Of a DNA stretch of 64,000 nucleotides, positions 37,410-49,364 are shown piece after piece; position 1 is the stretch's first letter, and each line of letters begins with the position of its first letter. A model generated the notes under the pieces. That model ran no database searches. It was not told where the DNA came from and saw only the letters and a list, made by a program, of their open reading frames with translations. The translations under genes were made by a program, and so were the position numbers. The stretch is from Odobenus rosmarus divergens. Its lineage: Eukaryota; Chordata; Mammalia; Carnivora; Odobenidae. The stretch spans positions 502,439-566,438 of the forward strand of contig NW_004450563.1 in the NCBI RefSeq assembly GCF_000321225.1. The letters run 5' to 3'.

Positions 37410-37784
37410 AAGAAGAGTTAATTTATATATATTTTTTAAAATAAACAATGAAACTGTATTTTATGTGTATTAAGCAACTTTGATAAGCCATGATCTTTCA
37501 TAAAACAACTTGTCACAACCAAAACAGATTTAGGAGGATATCATTAACACAATCACTTTTTCATAAAATATCTTAAAACAATGTTTTCAAAATGTTCTGA
37601 TGGATGTCTCTGATAGCATTAACGGCCATCCTTTTATCTTTGTTTTTTCCAATATTTTTAAAGATAAGAACTTATTTCATAAAAGAAAATAGGTGATACT
37701 GCCTTCACAAACAAAATATAATAAAAAATATATTAAAATAATAAGTTAGAGTAGCAATGATGACAGGGGTATAAATTTTTTCTC
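37410..37784. other. AT-rich intergenic DNA, no feature seen
   Basis: No gene or repeat was recognised. Confidence 0.45.
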
Positions 37785-38114
37785 TTTTAAAAGACTTTAG
37801 TTTTAGAGCTGTTTTGAGTTCACAGCAAAACTGTGTGGAAGGTAAAGAGATTTCCCATACACCATCTATGCCCAAATATGCATAGCCTCCCTCATTATTA
37901 GCATAGCCCAACAGAGTGGTTCATTAGTTAAAATGGATGAACCTATATTGGCACATCACAATCACCCAAGTCCACAGTTTACATTAGGGTTCACTGTATG
38001 GGTGTGGACAATTGCTTAATGTCATGTATCCATCATTATAGTATCTTGCAGAGTAGTTCCACTGCCCGAAAAAAAGTTCATGCTCCATCTAGTCATCTTT
38101 CCCAGTGCCCAACT
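37785..38114 (-). mobile_element. Old L1 3'UTR, antisense part of a mosaic
   Basis: Antisense L1MA/MB-like 3'UTR ('ttttgagttcacagcaaaac', 'gagatttcccatacaccatc', 'tttacattagggttcactgt', ending 'cccaactcctgg'). In an intact element about 1 kb more would lie between this and the ORF2 sequence at 38498. Confidence 0.85.
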
Positions 38115-38497
38115 CCTGGAAATTACCGGCATGATATATTCAATGTGCTGAATGGGAAGAATCTGCAGCCAAGAATACTCTATCCAGTAGGGCTATCATT
38201 CAGAATAGAAGGAGAGATAAAGAGTTTCCCAGACAAACATAAACTAAAGGAGTTCATGACCACTAACCCAGTCCTGCAAAAAATATTAAAGGGGACTCTG
38301 AGTGGGAAGGGACAACCAAAAGCAACAAAGACTAGAAAGGAACAGAGAAAGTCTCCAGAAACAATAACAAAACAAATAATAAAATGGCACGAAATTCATA
38401 TCTATTAATATTTACTCTGAATGTAAATGGACTAAATGCTCCAATAAAAAGACACAGCGTATCAGAATGGATTAAAAAAAAACAACCCATCTATATG
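38115..38497 (+). mobile_element. L1 ORF1-end/ORF2-start fragment in sense
   Basis: The sense translation gives the ORF1p C-terminal region (NGKNLQPRILYPVGLSFRI, EFMTTNPVLQKILKGTL). After a short spacer it gives the ORF2 N-terminus (LLIFTLNVNGLNAPIKRH), the start of the endonuclease domain. The fragment has neither poly(A) nor 3'UTR and stops abruptly inside ORF2. It sits between two antisense pieces of an older L1 and appears to replace about 1 kb of it. It looks younger than its flanks. Confidence 0.85.
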
Positions 38498-39790
38498 CTG
38501 CCGCAAGTTTTGTGTTTTACATTTAAGACTATGATCCACTTAGACATAATTTGTGTGAAGGGTGAAACAACTAAGCCTACTGTCTTTTTTTTTTTTTTTT
38601 TTTTGCTTTGGGATATCTAGTTGTTCCAGGTGACTTGTTAGAAGGACTATCTTTGCTTCATTGCACTGCTTTTGCTCCTTTGTCAAAAATCAGTTGACTA
38701 TATTTATGCAGGTCTTCTCTGGGCTTTCTGTTCTGTTCCATTGATCTATTTGTTTATTATTTCACCAATACCATACTGTCTTAATTACTACAGCTTCATG
38801 ATAAGTCTTGAAGTCAAGTAATGGAGTCCTTTGACTTTGTCCTTCTTCTTCAATATTGTGGTGCTTATTTTGCGTACTTTGCCTCTCTACATAGTGGAAT
38901 CAGTTTTCTAATATACACAAAATGTGTATGCTAATGCTAGTATTTTCATTGGGATTGCATTGAATCCATTTCAATTTGGGAAGATTTGATATCTTGACAA
39001 TATTGAGTCTTGACAATATTGAATCTTCCTATCATGAATATGGAATGTCTCTCCTTTCATTTAATTCTTCTTTGATTTTATTCATTGGAATTTTGCAGTT
39101 TTCTTCATACAGATCTTGTGTACATTTTGTTAAATTTATACCTAAGTATTTCAATTTTTTTGAATGCTAATATAAATAATATTTTGTTTTTAATTTCAAG
39201 TTCCACTTTTTCCTGCTGGTGTATAGGAAAGTGATTCACTTTTGTATATTAATCTTGTGTCCTGCAACCTCACTAAATCTCTTATTAGTTTCAGGGATTT
39301 ATTTTTGTCAATCCTTTCAGATTTTCTTTGTAGACAATAGCATCATCTGTGAACAAAAACAGTTTTATATCTTCTTTCCTAACTGTATACTTTTATTTCC
39401 TTTTCTTGTCTTATTTCATTAGCTTTCCAGTAGGATGTTGAAAAGCAGTGATGAGAGAAAACAACCTTGTCTTGTTTCTGATCTTAGTGGGAAAATTTCG
39501 AGTTTCTTACCATTAAGTATGACGTTAGCTTTAGGTTTTTGTTCATACTCTTTGATTAACCTAAGGAAGTTCTCCTCTATTCTTGGTCTACTGAGAGGCT
39601 TTTTTGTTTTGTTTTGTTTTTAATCATGAATAGTGGTAGATTTTGTTAAATGCTTTTCATGCATCTATTGATATGATAGTGTGAATTTTCTTTTTAAGCC
39701 TGTTCATGTGATGACTCATGTTAATTGATTTTCAGATGTTAAACCAGTCTTGCATACTTGGAATAAGTTCTACATGCCCATAGTTTTATA
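38498..39790 (-). mobile_element. Old L1 ORF2, antisense part of a mosaic
   Basis: Antisense ORF2 from 'tgtgttttacatttaagac' through 'ttctgttccattgatctatt' and 'atattgagtcttgacaatat' to 'tgttaaaccagtcttgcata'. A T-tract at 38585-38604 is an expansion of a shorter native run. Reading frames are destroyed. It is probably the same element as 37785-38114. Confidence 0.88.
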
Positions 39791-39860
39791 AAAATAAACA
39801 AGTAAGAATGTAACAAGTCAAAGACACAGAAAAAAATATGAAAGGAAGAAATTATTGAAA

Positions 39861-40002
39861 AAGTGGTATGGTACAATAAGAATTTTGATGAAGTTAGTCA
39901 GCCTAGATTCACAGTTTGAACTGAATAGTGAAGTGGTATGGTACGATAAGAATTTTGATGAATTTAGTCAGCCTAGACTCACAGTTTGAACTGAGTAGTG
40001 AA
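39861..40002 (+). repeat. Tandem duplication, two 70-bp units
   Basis: Units 39861-39930 and 39931-40000 differ at four positions by direct comparison. The unit begins aagtggtatggtac and ends gaatagtg/gagtagtg. No repeat family was recognised inside the unit. Confidence 0.95.
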
Positions 40003-40190
40003 ATAAATGTTAGTCTGAATAAAACTATTACAGGATATTAGAAATAAAGTGAAATTCACTGAGTTACATATATTATTTGTAAAATGTTAAAAGATGATGA
40101 AAGTTATCTCTCATCAAGTACAATATGACCTTTTGATACAGACCTTTCCATATTAATTTGTTTGTAGGGTTTCTTCCTTTTTTTTTTTTT

Positions 40191-41290
40191 ACCTTTTTTC
40201 AATTTGCTCTTTGATCCTATCACAAAAAGAAAGGCCTTTCCACAGTGCTTCAATTCATAGGGGTTCTAATCAGCATAGATTCTCTGATACTGAGATAATT
40301 GAAAGCTATACCCCAAGACCTTAAAACCATAGCATTCACTTATATATTTCCTCACTGGGATGAATTCTTTGATGAAGAATAAGTCTTGAGATATAACAGA
40401 ACTTTTTCCAGTTTGATCCCTAACATCCATAAAATGTCCCTCCATATTACTCATAGTGCTCACATTTGAAAGGTTTCTTACCAGTATTAACCTTTCACAA
40501 TGCCTTTACACACTCTTTATATTTATATGGTTTCTTATCCATGTAACTTCCTTGTTGTTGAGTAAGTCACAAGTCCTGTGGAAAGAACTTCCCACTTTCC
40601 TTATATTCATTACATTTTTCATCTGGATGAATTATCCATTAAAAAAATCACATATGAAAAAAATGATCCACTATTAAAGGCCTTCACATATTTTTTGAAT
40701 TTTAGGGTTTACCACCCATGTCACTATATCAATGTAAATTAATTATTTGACTATAAATATGCCTAGACTCCAGTCATAGAGTCGTTTACCAATGACTTGA
40801 TTTTGAGTAAATCTGAGCCACCAAGAAAGTTATTTCTACATATCTTAACACTCAGAGCATTTTCTTCATCATTTATACTTGGGTGTAAAATAAGGGATAT
40901 GTGCTGAAAGTGAGCATGTATTATTAGGTGAACATTATATGCCTGAAATGTCCTCCTAAGATCTGTTTTTGTTTTTCAAATTGGATATTCTATTTCTAAT
41001 ATCTTCAGCAGGACAATTCAGACCTATGCATTGTAATTTTTCCATTCTTCCATCATTTTCAATTTGAATGATCTTATTTCATCTATTTCAGTTTTGCAAG
41101 ATAATGTCTTGGTCTTATCTCTTGATTCCTAATCTGAATACAGGTTTCTTATCTTCCATCCAAGATTCCTTTCTTTACTCCAATAAAGAGAATAATGGAT
41201 TAGAAATATAAAGTCTTATTAAAACTAAGCATATGAAGTATACAACCCTCTATGGTCACATTACAGAAAATGACTTGTCCCTGGGACCAT
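40191..41290 (-). pseudogene. KRAB C2H2 zinc-finger processed pseudogene
   Basis: This is a decayed, intron-less copy of a KRAB zinc-finger mRNA on the minus strand. Reading from high to low coordinates, 41215-41150 resembles the end of a KRAB A box (SLLE.RKESWM, against the family's SLLEQGKEPWM). A linker with DKTKTLSCKTEIDEI and KLKMMEEWK follows near 41125-41030. At least four degenerate fingers lie between 40560 and 40200. Visible pieces are MDKKPYKYKECVKAL, NTGKKPFKCEHYE, SVISQDLFFIKEFIPVRKY, SFQLSQYQRIYAD and NPYELKHCGKAFLFVIGSK, with the normal TGEKPY/F linkers recognisable. In-frame stops, lost cysteines and a shortened finger make it non-functional. KRAB and finger parts are separated by introns in source genes, so their continuity here plus an antisense poly(A)-like T run (40178-40190) indicates retroposition. 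The upstream boundary is approximate. Confidence 0.8.
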
Positions 41291-41451
41291 GTTGTTAAAT
41301 TTTCAGGAGATGATTAGTTCTCTTCTAGGCTCTTTTTTTTGAAACAAACAAACATCCTGAGAAGTGAGGGCCACATGGTACCCTATGTGCTATATTGCTT
41401 TTGTGACTAGGCTATAATGTCTTTTTAAATGACAGGAAACTTACTCTATGA

Positions 41452-41640
41452 GATAATGGAGACCAAATATCAAAGTAGAGAAAAGACTCTTTTTCTAAAA
41501 TTCATAGGGGTTCTAATAGATAATAGATAGATAATAGATCTAATAGCTATAGATTTAGTAGATATATCTATTAGATAATATCTAATAGATAATAGAGACC
41601 AAATATCAAACTAGAGAAAAGACTCTTACTCTAAAATCGA
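41452..41640 (+). repeat. Local duplication with AT-rich GATA-type spacer
   Basis: A segment of about 50 bp at 41452-41500 recurs at 41588-41636, 136 bp away, with about 4 differences (gataat(g/a)gagacc..tatcaaa start; ctctaaaat end). The spacer is made of ATAGATAATAGAT-like units and contains short inverted repeats (tatctattagataata). Confidence 0.9.
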
Positions 41641-43929
41641 AGATTGGTGTTCCATTCAGTAATACTTGTCTAATTTGCTCTTTGTAAATATGTCAATAAT
41701 GACCAAATAAACACATTTATCCTTTCCAACCAACCATTATGTGCTTTAGTCTTTATTCTTTTTTTATTTACTCTCTAAATTTAAGGAAAAAAATTAATAG
41801 TTTGTTGCGGTTTTTGTTTGTGTGTTTGGTAAATTTTAAATCATGTATTTGGCAAAAGTTCATTTCATTGTCTTTATTTCAAAATGTGTTTTCTTAAGAT
41901 TTCTTTATGTATCTACTTTCTTGTATTTTTACGATATGTTGAGAATAGAAATGCTAAAGATACAGAAAAGGTATGATTTTAAAATGTCATTTACCATACA
42001 TGATAATATGCCATAACTTCTACCACTAGAAGTTAATTTAACCTGCTCATGAATAATTATGCTTTCTTTAAAAGAATGCAGACACTTGACTGGGGACCAA
42101 AAACAGACTCCTCCTAAACCACATTCATCTGAGAAATTATCATTAACAACATGTAGTCCAACAGTCTTCCACTCCCTCCAGTTCTCTTCTCCTGATTTTA
42201 TTAATTTTAAGGGGCAAGAGGAGACTTTAAAACTTGACCATTCATTTTATGTAATTAGCCTTTGAATTCACAGCCTGAAAAATTAAGATTGATAACACAC
42301 CATAGCATTCAGATGGGTTATCAAACTTATATACATGGCCAACTCATAACTACATTAATAATTCCTAATTTGTTGAAAAAGATAAAGTCCCTCAGAAGAA
42401 TAACATCACTTTTGAAATAACATTGTGACATTATAAGGTGTTAGTTTAAAATAACCCCAAAATAATTGTTCATGAATCATAGCTGTTTGCTATATCCAAT
42501 GCTACAGAAAGATACCTTCCACCTTTAGTGTCATCTTTGCAGATCAAACCTTCCCTGAAACTGTATTATTTTAATAAATAATACCCTCCATCTACGATTT
42601 TTTCTCTTAAATAGAAATTTTAATGAATTCATCCTTTCTGACATTTGCATTTGTCTTTAAATGCCACAGGATAACAGGATTTTAATCATTCCAAATAGCT
42701 TTTTAATTATAGAACTAATTACTTTTGCAGAAGGTTAAGCTCCACAAACAGGAATAAAACTGTTTGCTTGCACTTTGTGTGAAGAATGCTGCTGTGCTCC
42801 TGATTTAGGTATCTGGTAAATTTATTCGGTCAGTTTTATCTGACTTTTTAGTATAAGAAGAAAGAGTTCAGTTTTAAGAGAATCTGACATTATGCAGTGT
42901 GAATCAACTAATGTTACTTTAATTAATTATAGAATCAGAGAGGGAATAAGAGACACTCAGCACAAGGAATGACAGATAGGTAATTGCTAGTTCCAGCCTC
43001 CAAGGCTATACCAGAAGCATATCATTTCAGTCTTCAGGAAACACCTTGTCGTTGTCTTTAGTGTTCATGAAAGAATTTACTGTAAAGTTCTTTGCCGAAA
43101 AGAGGATTACTATTTTGGAGCTGTGTTCTGAGTGAGGACTCAACTAATAATTTGTAGAGAGAAAAATCTACCAAATTATTTCTTTTTTGGGTGGTTGTTA
43201 AATATTTTTCTCCTGTATGCTTCCCATTGCAAGGCTCAACTGAGTGATATTTTAGTGTATAGTATTGGATAAATAAGAAATTTGTTGTATTCAGCTGTCC
43301 TATTTAACTTTTTCAAAAGCTTACATGTGAACACTGAAATGTGGCCCAAAAAGGATAATCTTTGTATGTTATGCATTCTCTTCTATTAAGAAATGCCATA
43401 ATTGTTTATATATTCTTATTTTCTGTAGGTAAAAATGGTCAAAGTTCATGAAAATTTGTTTATATCACTATGGAATATATTTTTACATTTCTCACACTTA
43501 CTATATCTGCAACTGACAGAAAAAAATAATATCATACTGAGACTAAAACCCCCTGAGAAATAATGATGAATCCTTTAACTGGGCAGCTATGTTTAACAAA
43601 GAGTGTCTGTTTGACTAGTTGAGTTCACTCCCTAGCCACACTGAATACTACCAACCAAATACAATTGCTGATCTGTGAGTAACTTGTGGTTATAGGAGAT
43701 GCTCCATTCACAGTACTTGACATCGAGTCACCAACATTTCAAGGTTGGAGAAAGATGAAGTTTCCATTGCTACAATCACATTTCACATTAGGATAGTGAG
43801 TCTCTTCAAGATGGAGTCAAATGATTGTAAACACTAGTAAATCCTTTTTCTTTTTGGTAGAGGTTTTTCTAAAGACTAATTGTATGTCTTTTGCCTTTAA
43901 GATTTCTATGTTCAGCTTAATTGAACCAG
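41641..43929. other. Intergenic DNA, apparently single-copy
   Basis: The longest stretch in this part of the window without a recognisable transposon. A 68-codon frame at 42059-42265 has no known motif. 42600-43140 is less repetitive and could be tested for conservation. No splice-consistent gene model was seen. Confidence 0.5.
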
Positions 43930-44200
43930 CTTTTATTGGAGTGCCCACCTTATATCAGACCTGTACCATGTCCGTGGGATACAGCAAGAATAAGTAGCTT
44001 TTCTACTTGAGGCTTCTTGCACTCTGTTTTGCAGAAAAACAAATATGTAAAATGAGGTGCAAAATGTTATGATAGACTATGTACAGAAGCACAGAGTATG
44101 GGAATGGTACAAACTGGGGAGCCAGAAAAGGCTTACCAGAAGAGCTCATTCTGGTGCTTTGCCAAGAGATGACTATGAGTTATCCAAGTGAAACTGGGGT
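43930..44200 (+). repeat. Ancient interspersed repeat remnant, family uncertain
   Basis: Weakly resembles the old repeat type noted at 1865 ('ttattggagtgcccacctta', 'gggatacagcaagaataag', 'gccagaaaaggcttaccaga'). Confidence 0.35.
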
Positions 44201-44810
44201 TTCCTGACAGATAGATAGGAAGCATTAGCAAAAAATGAAAAGCCTTAACTATCAGTGTCATGTGAAAGCAAGATACTGTTGGGTGGGACAGAGTAAGAAG
44301 TGGAGACAGGAAGAATAAGCATTATGATGAATTTGTAAAAATGTAGGGTGTGGCTAGATGTGGGAAGTTTTCTAAATCATGCCAATGATTGTGTGCTTTC
44401 TCTAATAAAGATGGAGAGACAGTGAAGATGTATGTAACAAGGAGGATACCATGGGATAAAGATTTTTATTTTAGATATATTTTCCTATAAGAAGTATTGG
44501 ATTGTATTCATTTATTTGAGAGGTTACATTGTTCAATTCCTACTTAATTGTGTAATATGGGGGAAAATAACTTCTCAAAGGATGCTGTTTACTTTTGAGC
44601 AAAATGAAAAATAACTTCCTATCTCAGAATTGTAAGGATTGGATGCTATAATCCTCGTTTAGTAGTTGGCACATGGTAATTGGTAATAACTAACAAGTTT
44701 TTTTTCTTTGTTTATTTGTATAATGATTGGGTTGGCATCATTAATCTGTGAAGAAATTATTTTTTAAACTGAGGAAAATTTCATTATGCTATTTGAGAAA
44801 AATGGGGCTT
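44201..44810. other. Intergenic DNA with possible MIR trace
   Basis: 44620-44690 ('cagaattgtaaggattggat', 'gttggcacatggtaattgg') may be a MIR 3' trace. The rest is unrecognised. Confidence 0.35.
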
Positions 44811-46130
44811 ACTTCACACAGGACACAACAAATAAACCCGATGTATTAAAGATTTAATGTGAAAGTAAAAAACAAAACAAAAGAAAACAAAAAAAAAAAC
44901 TTCTAAAGCTATCAGGAAAAAAAATGATAGGAGAATCATATCACGACTCTGTAATGGAAAATAATTTTCCTTAAGTAAATCACTGAACCAAGAAAGGGAG
45001 AACAAATCTGTGATATCAAAAGTAAAGGATGGTATGAATGAAATTTAACAAGAAAATAAACAGTAAGTGAAAATACTTGCAACATGAATAATCATTAAAA
45101 TATTATCATCTGAAGTATAGGGAATTCCTGGGAAGCAGCAAGAAAGTTCGGTATATATCATAAGGAAATAGGCAAGTAAAATTAATAAGTTAGTAATCAG
45201 AAGAGAATCTCATTGGCTGAGAAGCCTATGAAATGATGTTCAAGTTCTTATAATAAAAGAAAAGGAAAAAAAGTTACTATTTTTTCTCATCAATGGAAAA
45301 AATAACATTAAACAGAGGATGATAATGAAAGGAACCTTAATCATGATGAACTATTGGTAAGAATATAATGTTGGAAGAAAATAGATGTATTTTATCATTT
45401 ACTGTGCTATTATATCACTCAAATTCTTTTTCCAAATACATACCCAGAGAAACTTAAGTATAAATACCCAAAGAAATCTGTACAAAGAAGTTTGGTACTG
45501 GAAAAATTGTCATAGAAAAGTAGTAGATAGTACCCAAATGCACATCAATTAAAAAAAAAACCTGCATAAATAAAATGTAACATACTATGAAAACTTTGTA
45601 GCAGTTACAAGGAAGTAACTAGGTAAGCATGTACCAATATTGAAATATTTTAAATATAAAATATTCTGTGAAAAAAGTGTAAGATACAGAATACCATTTA
45701 TGCCAATTTAATATAAAAGAGAAGTGACTCATGACAAAGGATAATGAGATTATAGATAAAAGATAAATGCACAATAATATAAAATAAAAACAAAAGCCAA
45801 ACATCTTATAGAACAATGATGGAAGTACAAAACTATCTTAATATTATGACTTGAAGTTCAAAATGAAGTTCAAAATGAAGTGGGAAGTAAAAAATTAAGT
45901 AAAATGTATATTGAATTTATTTATAAAATATATGAAGGAGCTAGAAAAATTTTACAAGAAAAACAAATTTTATACCACACGTAAAATGATTTAAGAAGCA
46001 AGAAAATTTTATTTTAATAACATGATAGAAAAATTAAAACACAAAGTATATGAATAGTTAGATAAAAGCATTTGGTCAATACCTAGTCTCACCGATGGCA
46101 GACAAGTAATCTAACCAGTACCACTTCTGG
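44811..46130 (+). mobile_element. Ancient L1 (L1ME-like), ORF2 C-terminal part and 3'UTR
   Basis: Diverged sense L1: 'cccgatgtattaaagattta' (44838), 'aaatacttgcaacatgaata', 'acccagagaaacttaagtat', 'aaatgcacatcaattaaaaa' and 'cagaataccatttatgccaa' occur in ORF2 order. Heavily mutated. Confidence 0.72.
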
Positions 46131-46375
46131 AACTAGAAGGACAAGTATTGTGCCTATCTATACCCTAGATATAATATGAATAGATTTGGCAAGGCCAGTA
46201 ATTGTCAAGTATGACTGATAGTCATAATTGTAGACTTGGAAGAGTAAACAGTGAATCTCTGAGTAGTTAAACATGGCTATTATCTTGATGGCCTTTAATT
46301 TATCTCTTCTATGTATAAATAGAAAAAACCCAAAATGCCAATGGTAGAATAATAATTTGGTTAAAGACAAAAATG

Positions 46376-46966
46376 CAGCCATACAACCCAGCCATCGCAC
46401 TACTATATATTTACCCAAAGGATACAAAAATACTGATTTGAAGGGGCCCATGTACTGCAGTGTTTATAGTAGCACTATCAACAATAGCTAAATTATGGAA
46501 AGAGCACAAATGTCCATCGACTGATGAATGGATAAAGAAGATGTGAAATATTACTCAGCCATCCAAAGAATGAAATTTTGCCATTTGCAATGATGTGGGT
46601 GGAGCTAGAGCATATTATGCTAAGTGAAATAAGTCAGTCAGAGAAAGACTAATACCATATGATTTCACTCATATGTGGAATTTAAGAAACAAAACAGATG
46701 GACATAGGGGAAAGGGGAAAAAAGAGAGGGAAGCAAACCAAAAGAGACTCCTAACTCTAGAGAACAAACTGAGGGTTGCTGGAGGGGAGGTAGGTAGGGG
46801 GATGGATTAAACGGGTGATGGATATGAAGGAGGGCACTTGTTATGATGAGCACTGGGTGTTATATGTAAGTGATGAATCACTAAATTTCACTCCTGAAAC
46901 CACTATTATGCTATATGTTAAATAACTAGAATTTAAATAAAAATTTGAAAAAAAAGAAAAAACAAA
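46376..46966 (+). mobile_element. 5'-truncated L1 3' end
   Basis: Sense ORF2 C-terminus ('cccagccatcgcactactat', 'gtccatcgactgatgaatgg') followed by a 3'UTR ending 'ctagaatttaaataaaaatt'. This terminus type differs from the young copies at 1, 34 and 57 kb. A 13-bp target-site duplication, aaagacaaaaatg, is at 46363-46375 and 46967-46979. The target itself looks like old L1 sequence. Confidence 0.92.
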
Positions 46967-46979
46967 AAAGACAAAAATG

Positions 46980-48294
46980 GAGTTTCTTCTTAATTCAACT
47001 TTTTCTAAAAAATTTGTAAAAGTAGATTAGATATAGCATTAGAAACATGTTCAGAGTCTTTTAATGATTCAGAGCACATTCATGTCTCCCTAAATTTAAC
47101 ATAACCAGCATTAACAGAAAGGCAGAAGAGGCAGAGGGAACAAATTTAGTATATCGTAATCCAAAGCAAAGTAGGTAGATGAGCCCTTGCTCAAACTAAC
47201 TGTAGGAGTATGAAAAATTCATTGTTACAGAGGATAAAATTAATCAATTCAGAGCAGTGAATGGATAAAATCAGGTGGCCTGTGGATATTTAATACATAT
47301 TTAATCAAAGTATCTGATTTGTTAAACTAGTAAATATAATTATTTAATTACTACAATGTGAAGAAGGGAATAGAAATTTTTTGTTTGCTAATTTAGGTAT
47401 GAGTGCCTGGTAAGTAATGAGAGATTTTCTGTGAGCACAGACATGTGGCCACATTAAGTTATTGTCCAATTAAATTCATATACTTTTAAAACCATTAAGA
47501 GGAGGACAAGCATAAAAGATTATCAACAATTGCACATTGGATTCTTAAGCATAATTTGGGATGTAGTATTTTATAGAGAGGAAAGGTAGCTAAATTAGGT
47601 AATCTTGGTTTTGCAGGATGTTTAATAAAAATCCATCTTACAATTGGAACACATATATAATTCATTCATATTCACATCAATTCATATATATATGTATATT
47701 CATGTTGATTGAATATGAATCGATTCTGTATTGATTCTGTTTCTCTAGAGACTAATAAAGATGGTATATCTAAATCTTCTTGTGTTTATAAATTAATCTT
47801 GTTATCTTTCTATAAAGAGGAAAGTAAAAAAAGGTTTAGCAAATCAACTAAAATCTTTAAAGAAGAGAGCTGATCATGCCTTTAGGAAGATTCAAAGAGA
47901 AATGGAAAGTTGAAAAGAGTGTAATTGAAAGAATAAAGAAAGGACTAAGAAAATCAGAGTTGGAGTCAGCTCTGGGGGCTTGACCAAAGCTATAACCTAT
48001 TAGAATCTCTTCTTACTCACTGAAGCATATGGGATCACCTCATCTACCCTACACACATCATTAATTCATTCACTCACTTATTCAATGAAGGAGATGAATG
48101 TGCACTTTAAACCCAAGTTGCCATGTAAGAATAATGTCTGCTTTGACAGAACTGAAAATGATAATGCAAATAAAAAATTAAGGGAGAAGGAGGGAATGTG
48201 AAAATCTGACTTCTCCATAAATGTGGAATGAGTACATATATAGATCAAAGGGACAAGTATAGGGAGAAGCTATATGAAAAGTACTAATTCTTGG
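46980..48294. other. AT-rich intergenic DNA, no gene seen
   Basis: Nothing was recognised except a self-complementary stretch around 47680-47720 (catatatatatgtatattcatg) and a CATT/CACT-rich start of a possible old repeat near 48060. Confidence 0.45.
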
Positions 48295-48445
48295 GATGCC
48301 TGGGTGGCTCAGTCGTTAAGAGTTTGCCTTTGGCTCAGGTCATGATCCCAGGGTCCTGGGATCGAGCCCCACATCGGGCTCCCTGCTCAGCGGGGAGTCT
48401 CCTTCTCCCTCTCCTCTCAAATAAATAAATAAAATCTTAAAAAAA
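48295..48445 (+). mobile_element. SINEC, left of assembly gap
   Basis: A sense copy with a shortened CT-rich region. It runs into an A-tract that ends at the gap. 48338-48399 is identical to the first 62 bases after the gap. Confidence 0.9.
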
Positions 48446-48495
48446 NNNNNNNNNNNNNNNNNNNNNNNNNNNNNNNNNNNNNNNNNNNNNNNNNN
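48446..48495. other. Assembly gap of 50 N
   Basis: Fifty unknown bases between two copies of the same SINE segment. The round number suggests a placeholder rather than a measured length. Confidence 0.99.
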
Positions 48496-48628
48496 GTCAT
48501 GATCCCAGGGTCCTGGGATCGAGCCCCACATCGGGCTCCCTGCTCAGCGGGGAGTCTGCTTCTCCCTCTCCCCTTGCTCATGCTCTCTCTCTCTCAAATA
48601 AATAAATAAATAAAATCTTTAAAAAAAT
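48496..48628 (+). mobile_element. SINEC, right of assembly gap
   Basis: A sense copy whose first part is missing in the gap. It continues with a full CT-rich region and (AATA)n tail. It may be part of the same element as the left side, or a second SINE in tandem. Confidence 0.9.
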
Positions 48629-49093
48629 AGAATTTAAGTGTAGGAATTCCAGTATTTCTTCTCTTATATAAATATATTTTATTATTTTTTGATGATAGAT
48701 TCATTTTTTATTCATATACTTACGGAAACTTACCAACTCTATTCTACCACTGTGAAACAGTATTTTAAATTCAGCATCATGTAGTCTGTTTATCAAAATA
48801 TATTAACCCAGAAAGTTATCGTAAGTAGTCTCTAAAAATGTGCTTGTGGAAAAGCTGTCAGTATATATACTGTGTGATCTATATATCTTGGTTAATTTTC
48901 CATAGAAGTTTTCTCTACTCAGTAGTAAATTACAAGTGAGGGCATGTCACCCAGGAATGCAGGGTGTAAGACTCACACACTTGGGAAAAAGAATGAATTT
49001 TGAGAGGTGTTAACAGACCATTGCTAAGCAAATTTGCTAGAAATAGATATCAATTCTTATAGATGTTTGTATACTTCCACTTAGCTAAAATGA
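48629..49093. other. Intergenic DNA, no feature seen
   Basis: No gene or repeat was recognised. Confidence 0.45.
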
Positions 49094-49111
49094 AATAAAA
49101 TATCAGGATAG

Positions 49112-49326
49112 GGGACACCTGGATGGCTTAGTGGGTTAAGCTTCTGCCTTCAGCTCGGGTCATGATCCCAGGGTCCTGGAATAGACCACGCCTTGGGCTC
49201 CCTGCTCAGCGGGGAGCCTGCTTCTCCCTCTCGAGCTCCCCCTGCTTGTGCTCTCTCTCTTTCCGTCAAATAAATAAATAAAATTTTTAAAAATAATAAA
49301 TAAATAAATAAACAAACAAACAAATG
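49112..49326 (+). mobile_element. SINEC
   Basis: A sense copy with a long (AATA)n/(CAAA)n tail. A perfect 18-bp target-site duplication, aataaaatatcaggatag, is at 49094-49111 and 49327-49344. Confidence 0.95.
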
Positions 49327-49364
49327 AATAAAATATCAGGATAGAATTAAAGGCTTCAAGTTTT

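Noticed and set aside
37998..38408. 136-codon plus-strand frame as a gene
   Set aside because: It crosses from antisense old L1 3'UTR into sense L1 ORF1, so the joined frame is an accident of the mosaic. Only the L1 ORF1 part is meaningful.
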